From Glycomyces dulcitolivorans (lineage in GTDB: Bacteria > Actinomycetota > Actinomycetes > Mycobacteriales > Micromonosporaceae), in assembly GCF_003265355.1 (NCBI RefSeq), contig NZ_QFRW01000091.1:23612-77182 (forward strand): a stretch of 53,571 bases of DNA, given 5' to 3'. The notes below the pieces were generated by a model, which saw only the letters and a program-made list of their open reading frames with translations, was not told the DNA's origin and did no database searches. The first letter of the stretch is position 1, and the number at the start of each line of letters is the position of its first letter. Of the stretch, positions 8,362 to 16,630 are shown piece after piece. A program made the translations under genes and the position numbers.

Positions 8362-8389
8362 CTAACACTAAATTCTGATTTACCGTTAG
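8362..8389. promoter_or_regulatory. 28-bp interrupted palindrome, shared operator candidate
   Basis: ctaac-N2-taaat-N4-attta-N2-gttag is symmetrical at ten paired positions and is the only AT-rich stretch between the divergent metallophosphoesterase (start 8351) and CGNR gene (start 8399). A protein bound here would control both. Confidence 0.6.
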
Positions 8390-8398
8390 GTGGTCCAC

Positions 8399-8977
8399 AT
8401 GCCCGCGCTTCCGGACGGCGCCGACGGCAGGCTCGCGCTCGCCCTCGTCGGCACCATCGCGCACGACGGCGAGGGCGGCGTCGCCGACCACTTCGCCGAG
8501 GACCACCAGGTCGACGCGTGGCTCGCCGAGCACTTCCCCGGTCTGGCGCCGCGCCGCCACGACGAGGCCGAGCGCCTGCGCGCGCTCCGCTTCGCCGCTC
8601 GCTCGGCGTTCGCGGCCGCGGTCGCCCCGCACCCGGCCAGCCGCGTCGAACGGCAGCGGCGCATGAGCGACCGCGAGGCCGGCGAGCTGCTCACCGCGGC
8701 CTTGGCGGCACTCGATGCCAAGCCGGCCTTCACCATCGGCGAGCACGGCGTCCGCTGGGAGTCGGCGACCGCGGCGACCGGTCAGACGCTGGTGGAGGGC
8801 ACGCTCGCGCTCGCCGTGACCGACTTCCTCACCGGCCCACTGGCACCGCGGCTGCGCTCCTGCCAGGCGCCGCGCTGCGTGCGCTACTTCGTGCAGGATC
8901 ACGGCCGCCAGCAGTGGTGCAAGGCCTCATGCGGCAACCGCGCCCGAGCAGCCCGCTTCGCCGAACGGCACCGCTGA
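8399..8977 (+). CDS. CGNR zinc-finger (ABATE-domain) protein
   Basis: 192 residues. The N-terminal part is an ABATE-like stress-associated domain, and the C-terminus is the CGNR zinc finger with C-x4-C then WCKASCGNRARAARF. The ATG at 8399 is chosen because AGGTGG lies five bases upstream; a GTG at 8390 is in frame but has no spacing for a ribosome site. These proteins are thought to be DNA-binding regulators in actinomycetes. It could bind the 28-bp dyad that overlaps its own promoter and control the divergent exporter pair. Confidence 0.8.
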   Translation: MPALPDGADGRLALALVGTIAHDGEGGVADHFAEDHQVDAWLAEHFPGLAPRRHDEAERLRALRFAARSAFAAAVAPHPASRVERQRRMSDREAGELLTAALAALDAKPAFTIGEHGVRWESATAATGQTLVEGTLALAVTDFLTGPLAPRLRSCQAPRCVRYFVQDHGRQQWCKASCGNRARAARFAERHR

Positions 8978-8990
8978 ACCCACAAGGGAC

Positions 8991-9473
8991 TTGTGCACCG
9001 GTCAGCACACCGAGACGCCCGGTTGGGACGAGGGCCGCTGGTCGTACATGGCGCCCACGCTGGGGGCCAAGGCCGCGGTGCAGGACCTCGTCCGCACCGC
9101 CGGATTTTCACAGTGGACCATTCTCAAGCCCGGGTTCTTCATGGAGAACCTCCTGCCGTCCATGAGGTTCCTGTTCCCGTTGGGGATCGAGGGTGGCCTG
9201 GTGAGCGTCCTCGATCCGGACACCCGGCTGTCGCTGATCGCCGTGGACGACATCGGCGCCGCCGCAGCGGCGGCCTTCACCGATCCCGAACGGTTCCACG
9301 GCGTCGAGCTGGAACTCGCGGGCGACCACCTGTCGATGACCGAGATCGCCGAGGTGCTCTCCGAGGCGCTGGGCACCAGGCTGCACGCGCCCGACATGAC
9401 CGAGGAGCAGGCGCTCGCGGCGGGCATGCACCCGATGGGCGCCACCCACCAGTGGATGAACGACGTCCGTTAG
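8991..9473 (+). pseudogene. NmrA-like NAD(P)-binding protein, truncated at both ends
   Basis: 160 codons matching the middle of the NmrA/HSCARG family: HTETPGWDEGRW, AAVQDLVRTAGFSQWTILKP, FFMENLLP, and LSLIAVDDIGAAAAAAFTDP. The family is usually about 280-300 residues. The Rossmann N-terminus with GxxGxxG (~110 residues) is missing, and the C-terminus stops about 25-30 residues early after HQWMNDVR. The only start is a TTG right after the CGNR stop. Without a dinucleotide-binding loop it cannot work as an oxidoreductase or redox sensor. It is most likely a decaying fragment. Confidence 0.7.
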
Positions 9474-9474
9474 C

Positions 9475-10356
9475 TCATGCTTTTGCGTCCCAGTCCCATT
9501 CGAGGATCTGGGAGCGCATGAGCCGGGCCGCGGCCGGGAGCCGCTGCTCATCCGTCCAGTGGAGACTGAGGGTGCGGTTGCATTGCGGGTGATCGACGGC
9601 CGCCCAGGCCACGCCCGCGGCCGCGCCGCTGGCGCGGGCGATCGAGGGGAAGAGGCACAGGCCGAGCCCGGCGCCGACGAGCATGAACGTCGCGGCGGGT
9701 TCGTCTGTCTCGCAGACGATCCGGGGCTCCAGGTTGCGGTCGGCGAAGAGCCGTTCGAGGAGGCGCCGCTGCCACTGGCCGGGCCGCGTGGCCACGAACG
9801 GCTCGTCGGCGAGGTCCTCGATCCGCACCCGTTCCGCGGCGGCGAAGCGGTGGTCGGGCGGGGTCGCGAGCCAGACCTGCTCGACGTGGACGACCGCGGA
9901 TTCGGTGCCGGGCGCGTGCATCGGCTGCGAGGCCAGGGCGAGGTCGATCTCCTGCGCGCGCAGGGCCTGCTCCATCTCGGCGGGGGCCATCTGCCGGAGG
10001 TGGACCTCGACGTCGGGGTGGGCGGCCTTGAACGCCAGGAGCGGGCCGGTGAGCGGCAGGAACGTCTCCGAGGCGAGCCGGACGCTGCCCGGTCCGCCGC
10101 CGAGCGACTCGGCGACGGCGCGGCGTCCGGCTTCGAGTTCGCCGAGCGAGCGCTCGACGTGGTCGCGGAAGATCCTGCCGGTGTCGTTGAGCCGCAAGCG
10201 ACCCGCCCGCTCGAACAGGGGCGCGCCGAGTTCGGATTCGAGGCGGGCGATGCTGCGGCTCAGCGAGGGCTGGGCCACGTGCAGCTCGGCCGCGGCCCCG
10301 CTCAGGTGCTCCAGGCGCGCGACCACCAGGAACTGGCGCAGCGTGTTCAAGTCCAC
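9475..10356 (-). CDS. LysR-family transcriptional regulator
   Basis: 293 residues, the normal LysR length. The winged helix-turn-helix covers residues ~1-60 (LNTLRQFLVVARLEHLSGAA then HVAQPSLSRSIARLESELGA), and an effector-binding periplasmic-binding-protein fold follows at ~90-290. The GTG start at 10356 has GGGAGG six bases upstream. It is divergent from the membrane protein/multicopper oxidase pair with 85 bp between starts, the classic arrangement for a LysR that controls its divergent neighbour. The dyad at 10380 with T-N11-A character is the likely site. The effector is unknown. Confidence 0.88.
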   Translation of the reverse strand: MDLNTLRQFLVVARLEHLSGAAAELHVAQPSLSRSIARLESELGAPLFERAGRLRLNDTGRIFRDHVERSLGELEAGRRAVAESLGGGPGSVRLASETFLPLTGPLLAFKAAHPDVEVHLRQMAPAEMEQALRAQEIDLALASQPMHAPGTESAVVHVEQVWLATPPDHRFAAAERVRIEDLADEPFVATRPGQWQRRLLERLFADRNLEPRIVCETDEPAATFMLVGAGLGLCLFPSIARASGAAAGVAWAAVDHPQCNRTLSLHWTDEQRLPAAARLMRSQILEWDWDAKA

Positions 10357-10379
10357 CGGTGCCTCCCATGCCTTTGCGG

Positions 10380-10399
10380 ATATAGCATCATAGCGATAT
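10380..10399. promoter_or_regulatory. LysR-type dyad
   Basis: atatagc-N6-gcgatat (atat-N-gc mirrored) sits in the AT-rich part of the region between the LysR gene and the divergent oxidase operon. It contains the T-N11-A spacing expected for LysR proteins. Confidence 0.5.
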
Positions 10400-10441
10400 T
10401 GGTCTTTGATGACTTAACCAAGAGATCATAACCTTGGCGTC

Positions 10442-10906
10442 ATGCAACGAGAATCGACGATCGCCGCGGCCGCGGTGCCGCCCGGGGCGGGCACGGCGCC
10501 GGGATCGGAACGGACGGCGGCCAGCGGCTGGGTGCTGCGCGCGGTCGCGACCGTGCACATCGCCGCCGCCTTCGCCCAACCGGTGTTCGCCGGGGTCTTC
10601 CTCAGCGGCGACTACGACGGCATCGCCTGGCACCGCCTCGGCGCGGACGTGGTGTTCACCATCGGCCTCCTGCAAGTCGCGGCCGCCGCGGCGGTGTGGC
10701 TGCGGGTGCGCCGCGCCTGGCCGTTCTGGCTCTCGCTCGCCCTGGTCGCGGCCGAGACCGCGCAGTACCTGGCGGGCATGGACGGGGCGCTGTGGCTCCA
10801 CCTGCCGCTGGGCGTCGCGGTGATCGCGGCGCTGGCCGTGGGCTTCATCGCGGTGTGGATGCGGCCGCTGCCGCGCCGGCGCAAGGAGGTGCGGGCCGAT
10901 GCCTGA
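10442..10906 (+). CDS. four-helix integral membrane protein
   Basis: 154 residues with four predicted membrane segments (about 30-50, 65-85, 92-110 and 118-140) and a basic C-terminal tail (RPLPRRRKEVRADA). I do not recognise a named family; DoxX-like small membrane proteins have similar topology. The stop lies inside the multicopper oxidase gene (8-base overlap), so the two are one transcript. It may hold a redox partner or assist the exported oxidase, but this is inferred only from position. Confidence 0.75.
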   Translation: MQRESTIAAAAVPPGAGTAPGSERTAASGWVLRAVATVHIAAAFAQPVFAGVFLSGDYDGIAWHRLGADVVFTIGLLQVAAAAAVWLRVRRAWPFWLSLALVAAETAQYLAGMDGALWLHLPLGVAVIAALAVGFIAVWMRPLPRRRKEVRADA

Positions 10907-12464
10907 GGTGTCGCGACGGCGGCTGCTGGGGATCGGCGCGGGCATCGGCGCCATCGCCGCGAGCGGCCTGGCGCTGTCGGCCGGCTGGGCGCGCCGCCCC
11001 GCCGAGACCGGCGACCAGTTGACGAGCGAAGTCCCACTGCCGCAGGCGTTCTCGGTGCCGCTGCCGATCCCGCCGATGGCCGTCCCGGTCTCCTCGGGGC
11101 CCGACGGCGACCGGTACGAGATGGTCCAGCGCGAGATCGACGCCGAGATCCTGCCCGGCCATGCGACCCGCCTGTGGACCTACGACGGCTCGTTCCCCGG
11201 CCCCACCATCGAATCCCGGCGCGGCAGGCCCGTGACCGTGCTGCACCGCAACGAACTCCCCGTCCCCACGGTCGTCCACCTCCACGGCGGCCGCACCCCG
11301 GCCGCCTCCGACGGCTACCCGACCGACCTCGTCCTCCCCGACGGCTGGACCGGCCAGCACTCCCACTCCATGGTGGACGACCGCGCGGTGGTGACGAACG
11401 TCCAGCGCGAGTACGGGTTCCCGCTCGACCAGCGCGCGACCATGCTCTGGTACCACGACCACCGCATGGACTTCACCGCCCCGGCGATCTGGCGCGGCCT
11501 CGCCGGGCTCCACTTCGTGCGCGACGACGTCGAGGACGCCCTCGACCTGCCCCGCGGCGACCACGAACTGCCGCTGATGATCGCCGACCGCGCCTTCGAC
11601 GCGGACGGGCAGCTCGCCTACCCTTCGGTCGACCCGTCGCTGACCGGCGAGCACGGCGTCCGGGAGCCGTATCTGGCCGGCGTCCTCGGCGACACGGTCC
11701 TCGTCAACGGCGCCCCCTGGCCCGTGCACGAAGCCGACACCGGCCTCTACCGCCTGCGGATCCTCAACGGCTCCAACGCCAGGCACTACGAGCTCGAAGC
11801 CGTCGCCGACGACGGGCGGGTCCTCCCGCTGGTCCAGATCGGCGCGGACCAGGGCCTCCTCGCCGCGCCCGTGCGGCACGAGCGCCTGCCCATCGCGCCC
11901 GCCGAACGCTACGACCTGCTCGTGGACTTCGGCGACCTTCCCGTCGGTTCTTCAGTGCGCCTTGCTAACCGGCTCGGCTCGGGCCGCACCGCCGACGTCA
12001 TGCGGTTCGACATCGTCCGCAATGGAACGAGCGCCCCGATCCCCGAGGCCCTCGCCGACGACCTCCCCGAATGGGACCGCGCCGACGCCGCCGTCGTCCG
12101 CGACCTCGCCTTCCGCGCGGGCCGGATGGAGGACGGCCGCCACGGCTGGGTCGTCGACGGCCTCCCGTTCGACCCCGCCCGCACCGACGTCGCCGCCCGC
12201 CTCGGCGACGTCGAAATCTGGCGGCTCATCGCCGACGTCCACCACCCGGTCCACCTGCACCTCGTCGGCTTCCGCGTCCTCTCCCGCGGCGGCGGCCCGC
12301 CACTCCCCCACGACGCCGGGCTCAAGGACACGATCTCCCTGCGCCCGGGCGAGTCGGCCGAGATCATCACCCGCTTCGACGGCTACCGCGGCCGCTATCT
12401 CTTCCACTGCCACAACGCCGAACACGAGGACATGGGCATGATGGCGAACCTCGAGATCGCCTGA
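10899..12464 (+). CDS. Tat-exported multicopper oxidase (laccase/CotA-like)
   Basis: 521 residues. A twin-arginine signal (SRRRLLGIGAGIG) starts the protein; AAGGAGG precedes the ATG. All copper motifs are present: H127/H129 in VVHLHGG, H186/H188 in WYHDH, H449/H452/H454 in HPVHLH, and H503-C504-H505-x3-H509-x4-M514 at the C-terminus, giving a Met-ligated type 1 site plus the trinuclear cluster. The length and three-cupredoxin layout match the CotA/bilirubin-oxidase group. It would oxidise phenols, metals or pigments with O2 outside the membrane. Its gene overlaps the upstream membrane-protein gene and is probably controlled by the divergent LysR. Confidence 0.92.
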   Translation: MPEVSRRRLLGIGAGIGAIAASGLALSAGWARRPAETGDQLTSEVPLPQAFSVPLPIPPMAVPVSSGPDGDRYEMVQREIDAEILPGHATRLWTYDGSFPGPTIESRRGRPVTVLHRNELPVPTVVHLHGGRTPAASDGYPTDLVLPDGWTGQHSHSMVDDRAVVTNVQREYGFPLDQRATMLWYHDHRMDFTAPAIWRGLAGLHFVRDDVEDALDLPRGDHELPLMIADRAFDADGQLAYPSVDPSLTGEHGVREPYLAGVLGDTVLVNGAPWPVHEADTGLYRLRILNGSNARHYELEAVADDGRVLPLVQIGADQGLLAAPVRHERLPIAPAERYDLLVDFGDLPVGSSVRLANRLGSGRTADVMRFDIVRNGTSAPIPEALADDLPEWDRADAAVVRDLAFRAGRMEDGRHGWVVDGLPFDPARTDVAARLGDVEIWRLIADVHHPVHLHLVGFRVLSRGGGPPLPHDAGLKDTISLRPGESAEIITRFDGYRGRYLFHCHNAEHEDMGMMANLEIA

Positions 12465-12498
12465 GGCGCCGTTCGCTCACCGAACGCGCGCGCTGTGG

Positions 12499-12527
12499 CA
12501 GGATCGGCCGGTACCTCGCCGATCCTG
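12499..12527. terminator. hairpin after the multicopper oxidase gene
   Basis: caggatcgg at 12499-12507 pairs perfectly with ccgatcctg at 12519-12527 around an 11-base loop. It may end the oxidase transcript. Because it is only 14 bases before the next start it could instead be an operator or leader hairpin of the downstream gene. Confidence 0.5.
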
Positions 12528-12540
12528 ACTGGAGCCTGTG

Positions 12541-15500
12541 ATGCCGAAGCCGACCCTGCCCGATGCCGCGGCCCTGGACGAGTCCGACGCCGGGAAGGCC
12601 AAGGGCGCGTTCACGACCGCGATCAGGATCGGCGGGATGGGCGAGGCCGTCGCCGCGGCGCTGCCGGACCAGGCGAAGGCGGTGCGCCTGGCCGCGTACG
12701 AGGCACTGCGCCGGGACCGGGACGAGGCGCTGGCCGACCGGCTGCTGCCGGTCGTCAAGGAGCGGTACGGGATGCAGGAGGCCGAGCGGCTGCTGCCGGC
12801 GTGCTCCTCGGCGGTGGTCACCGCCGAGCTCCCGGCGTTCGCCGCGTACACGGCGACCTGGTCGACGTACGCCAAGCACCACACCGAGGTCTTCACCGCG
12901 TATGCGACCGCGGCCCTCGCCGAGCGGACTCCCGACCAGTGGGGCGACTGGTGGAGCCACCACCGGACCGGGCTCGGCGCCGCGCTGGAGCGCGCGCCGA
13001 AGGCGTGGCTCGACCTGCTCGTGCGGTACCCGGCGGCGATCGTCGACAGTGGAGCGGTGTTGAAGGCCCTTCCGGTTCTGCTCGCCGCCGACCGCGACGG
13101 CACGTGGGTCTTTCTGCTCGACCCGCGCCGCGAGGAGCTGCTCGCCTCGCTGTTCGCGCGCAACGCCCACCTGCGCCGGATCGCCGCCGAACCCGCCGAT
13201 CTCATTGCGGCGCTGGCCGCCCGGGCCGGCGAGGACGCGAACGTCCCTGGAGTCCTGCGCTATGTCGCGCCGTCACGCCGGATCGAGGTGCTCGACGCGA
13301 TCCGCGGCACGGGTATCCATGTCGACGACCAGATCATCCTCGACGTCCTGCCGCAGAGGGCCCGGATCGAAGCGGCCCGCGGGCTGCTCGAAGAGCGCCG
13401 CATCGCGGGCAACGCCGCGCGTCGGGAGGCGGTCCGCGCCCACCTGCCGTACGAGGAGGTCCGGGACGACTTCACCGCCGCGACAAGGCGATCAGACGTC
13501 GAGGAGCGGGCGCGGGCCTACGGCCACCTGGTGGCCGCGGCCTGCGGCAACGGTCCCGACGCGCTCACCGACCTGTTCGGGCGCCTCAAGCGCGCCAAGG
13601 GCGACCAGGGCCCGGTGCACGACGCGATCCTCCGGGCCCTGGCGAAGGTCCGCACGCAGGACTGGACCTCGGCGCACCTGGACGAGCTCGCGGACCTGAC
13701 CGGGACGTGGCTGACCGCGCCCGCGCGGTCGTCGACCACGGTCGCGCTCATCGTCGCCCTGGCCACGCGGGCAGTGAATGCGGGGCTCAGCGCGAACCGT
13801 CCTGACCTCGTCGCCTACGGCGAGAACGAGTTCGACCGCCTGCTGACCGAGACCACCCATTGGCAGCTGACCGCCGCCCTCCGCGCACTCCCCCACCGGT
13901 TCACGGTCGACCTGGCCCGGCGGGCCGCGCCCGCGCTCGCCGTCAAGGCCCAGATCGGCGAACACCAGCTACTGTGGACGATCGCGAGTGCGCTCGGCCG
14001 GAGGCTCGCGGAGGTCCCCGAACTCGTGGCCCTGCTGCACCGGGTGGCGGGTTCCAAGAAGCTCGCTCACGCCCGCGAAGCGATCCGCGTCCTCGCCGCG
14101 ATTCCGCAGGGCCGCCACGACCGTCTCGCCGAACTCGCCGCCCTCCGGCCCGGACTGCCCGAGCTCTTCCCGGCGCTCGCCCTGCACCGCGGCGACCTCG
14201 TCCCGGCCTGGCTCGCCGCAAAGCGGGATGAGGTGCCCGGCGTCCTGCTCCAGGCCCGGAACCCGACCGTTCTCGGCCGGTGGCCGCAGGCGGCACTCGA
14301 CGCCTACCGGGAAGCGCTGCAAGCGATCGCCGCCGACGACCGCCGCACCGACGCCCAACGCGGCCAGGCCGTGCGCGCCCTGGCCCGCGTTCCCGGGCTC
14401 CCACTCGACGCGCTCCTGCCGTTGCTGCGCGGCGACAACCCGCACGTCACGACCGTGGCGCTGTCGGACCTCCACCGCGCCCATCCGGCCGAGGCCGTCT
14501 GGGAGGTCCTGCCCGAATTCCTCGACTCGAAGAACGCGCCCGCGGCCGCCGCGGTCATGGACCGGCTCGCGCACGTCTCCAAGCCCGCGGTGATCGCCGC
14601 CCAGGCGGCCCGGCTTCTCAACTCCCCCAAGGTGACCGTCCGCAAGCAGGTCGTCCGGGTCCTGTCCCGCCACCGCGTGGCGGGCGCGGGTGAGATCCTG
14701 ACCGGGCTCTGGGCCGAAGCCGACCTGCATCCCAGCGTCCGCGAGGCCGTCGCCGCGGCCGCCGCCGACCGCCTCGCCGAGCCCTGGGCGCAGGCGATCG
14801 TCGCTGCTGTCGACGAGCACCTCCCGGACGTCCAGGCCGCCGCGCTCGGCCTCGCGCCCGAGCAGGTCCCGGCCGACTTCCGTTCGCGCTACACCGATCT
14901 GCTCACCGCGGCCGCCTCCGACGACGACGCGCGACTCCAGGTCACCGGCTCCCAGGGCCTGGCCCGCTGGTCCCGCTACGAGCCGCGCGCCGCCGACGCC
15001 CTGGTCGGCCTCGCGACCGACCTCGACGCGGCCGACGTGTGGGCCGCCGCCATGAACGCCCTGTGCGCCAACGTGTCGGCGGGCGGCGACCCCGGGCCGC
15101 TGCTGCGCGTCGTCGACGACCTGAACGCCGAAACCGACGAACCGAACGCCGAGGAGGACCGCGACCTGCCGATCCGCCAGCGCTTCGAGCGGATCGTCTC
15201 GGTCCTGTCCCCGCTGTACGGCGGCCCGACCCCGCCTGCGGCCGTCGTCGCGGCGCTCGTCGAGCGCCTGCCCTCCCACCTGGGGACGAAGCTCCTGGCG
15301 GGCACGATCGGCTGGGACGCGGATGCGGCGGTCGCGCTGGCGGGCCGCGCCCAGGACCCGGTCGAGGCCCGGCTGATCGGCGAGGCCCTCGACGAGCGCA
15401 TGAGCTACGGGTCCCACACGTTCACGCTCGGCTTCGTGACCGCCCTGGCCGACTCCGGCGACCTCCACGCTGCGGTCATCGCCGCGAGCATCATCGAGAG

Positions 15501-15636
15501 CGCCGCGAGCGCCGACCAGTGGGACGATCCTTGGCGGGAACTGCTGCGGCGCCTGCGCGCCCACCCGTCCTCGATGGTGCGAGTTCTGGCGTTCGGGGTC
15601 TACACCGCCGACGAGTACGGCGGCGGCAGCTGGTGA
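12541..15636 (+). CDS. giant helical-repeat (HEAT-like) protein, 1031 residues
   Basis: Large soluble protein made almost entirely of amphipathic helices with repeated HEAT-like units, for example AVRLAAYEALRRD near the start and KVTVRKQVVRVLSRHRVAG in the middle. There is no signal peptide, membrane segment, Walker motif or catalytic signature. The ATG at 12541 is chosen over the GTG at 12538 because GGAG is six bases upstream. Such solenoids are usually scaffolds binding proteins or nucleic acid. The last 37 bases overlap the convergent DUF418 gene. No partner is obvious in the neighbourhood. Confidence 0.75.
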   Translation: MPKPTLPDAAALDESDAGKAKGAFTTAIRIGGMGEAVAAALPDQAKAVRLAAYEALRRDRDEALADRLLPVVKERYGMQEAERLLPACSSAVVTAELPAFAAYTATWSTYAKHHTEVFTAYATAALAERTPDQWGDWWSHHRTGLGAALERAPKAWLDLLVRYPAAIVDSGAVLKALPVLLAADRDGTWVFLLDPRREELLASLFARNAHLRRIAAEPADLIAALAARAGEDANVPGVLRYVAPSRRIEVLDAIRGTGIHVDDQIILDVLPQRARIEAARGLLEERRIAGNAARREAVRAHLPYEEVRDDFTAATRRSDVEERARAYGHLVAAACGNGPDALTDLFGRLKRAKGDQGPVHDAILRALAKVRTQDWTSAHLDELADLTGTWLTAPARSSTTVALIVALATRAVNAGLSANRPDLVAYGENEFDRLLTETTHWQLTAALRALPHRFTVDLARRAAPALAVKAQIGEHQLLWTIASALGRRLAEVPELVALLHRVAGSKKLAHAREAIRVLAAIPQGRHDRLAELAALRPGLPELFPALALHRGDLVPAWLAAKRDEVPGVLLQARNPTVLGRWPQAALDAYREALQAIAADDRRTDAQRGQAVRALARVPGLPLDALLPLLRGDNPHVTTVALSDLHRAHPAEAVWEVLPEFLDSKNAPAAAAVMDRLAHVSKPAVIAAQAARLLNSPKVTVRKQVVRVLSRHRVAGAGEILTGLWAEADLHPSVREAVAAAAADRLAEPWAQAIVAAVDEHLPDVQAAALGLAPEQVPADFRSRYTDLLTAAASDDDARLQVTGSQGLARWSRYEPRAADALVGLATDLDAADVWAAAMNALCANVSAGGDPGPLLRVVDDLNAETDEPNAEEDRDLPIRQRFERIVSVLSPLYGGPTPPAAVVAALVERLPSHLGTKLLAGTIGWDADAAVALAGRAQDPVEARLIGEALDERMSYGSHTFTLGFVTALADSGDLHAAVIAASIIESAASADQWDDPWRELLRRLRAHPSSMVRVLAFGVYTADEYGGGSW

Positions 15637-16547
15637 CGCCGGGTCGATCCTCGGGGGCGTGAGCCTTTGTAGACGAGCCTGCGGAGCAGGGTCTCGGCAG
15701 GCCCTTGCCCGCCTTCGGCATCGAGCACCCGGGCCGCCAGGACGCCGATCGACCAGACTGCCAGCGCCACTCCGACCGCGCCGGCCTTGCCGACGACGTC
15801 GCCGACTCCGATCACCCCGGCACCGGCCAGCGCCAGGGGCAGCGCTCCGGCCAGTGACACCGAGACGCCCATGACGGCAAGGCGTTTGAGCAGGGGCGCG
15901 TTGTCGGCGGGGCGGTCGAGCAGTCGCTTGCGTGCGGCCCAGATGCCGATGACGACGAAGACGAACATCGGGAACATGACCGTGTTGGCCAGCGGCCCGA
16001 CGACGATGCCGACGAGACGCAGGATCCAGTCCTCGGCGGTGGCGTAGCCGGGGTGGACGAGCGAGTCGCCGTCGGCGACCAGGACCGACATCATGACCAG
16101 TGAGGTGGCCAGGTAGATCGGGGCCAGGATCGCCAGGATCCTGCCGAGTTTGAGGTGCGGCTTGAAGACGAGCAGCCCGATCGTCAGGCCCGCGACGCCG
16201 TAGGCGGCGAGGATCTCTGCGGTGTAGGCGAGGACGGTGTGGACGGTCCCGAAGACCAGGAGCCACAGGCTGCGGCGGCGCAGGATGCGGCGGTTCTCCT
16301 GCTCGCTCAGGCCCCTGCGGCGGCCGCCTTCGACCAGCATGACCAGGCCGTAGCCGAACAGCACGCCGAACATCGGGAAGGCCCGGTTCTCCACCACGAG
16401 CGTCGACACGAAGCTCACCGACTGGTCGAGGGCGGAGCCGCCGGGCCGGCGGCCGTATCCGCCGGCCTCGCCGCTGGTCGTGTAGACCGGGGCGTACGCC
16501 ATGGCGATGAGCAGCAGCATGAACCCGCGGGCCGGTGTCCCTCGCAT
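15600..16547 (-). CDS. DUF418-family membrane protein with a foreign tail
   Basis: 315 residues with about eight membrane segments. RGFMLLLIAMAYAPVYT at the start and a C-terminal GPAETLLRRLVYKG mark the DUF418/YeiB family, which is usually nearer 380-400 residues, so this copy is short. The N-terminal 'LDALRGF' motif is replaced by MRGTPARGF. After LVYKG the frame runs on for about 20 residues (SRPRGSTRRHQLPPPYSSAV) that are the reverse complement of the neighbour's 3' end. The original stop seems to be lost. Function of the family is unknown, possibly transport. Confidence 0.75.
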   Translation of the reverse strand: MRGTPARGFMLLLIAMAYAPVYTTSGEAGGYGRRPGGSALDQSVSFVSTLVVENRAFPMFGVLFGYGLVMLVEGGRRRGLSEQENRRILRRRSLWLLVFGTVHTVLAYTAEILAAYGVAGLTIGLLVFKPHLKLGRILAILAPIYLATSLVMMSVLVADGDSLVHPGYATAEDWILRLVGIVVGPLANTVMFPMFVFVVIGIWAARKRLLDRPADNAPLLKRLAVMGVSVSLAGALPLALAGAGVIGVGDVVGKAGAVGVALAVWSIGVLAARVLDAEGGQGPAETLLRRLVYKGSRPRGSTRRHQLPPPYSSAV

Positions 16548-16630
16548 CCGGAGCCGCCGCCACCGGTTTCCGGTTCCGTCGCAGGTCAGGCGAGCCGAAA
16601 AGTGTCGGACCCTAGTGGCAACATGGTGGC

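Noticed and set aside
13969-16563. 864-codon minus-strand frame
   Set aside because: It is antisense to the helical-repeat gene and shifted against the DUF418 gene. No domain is visible in the product.
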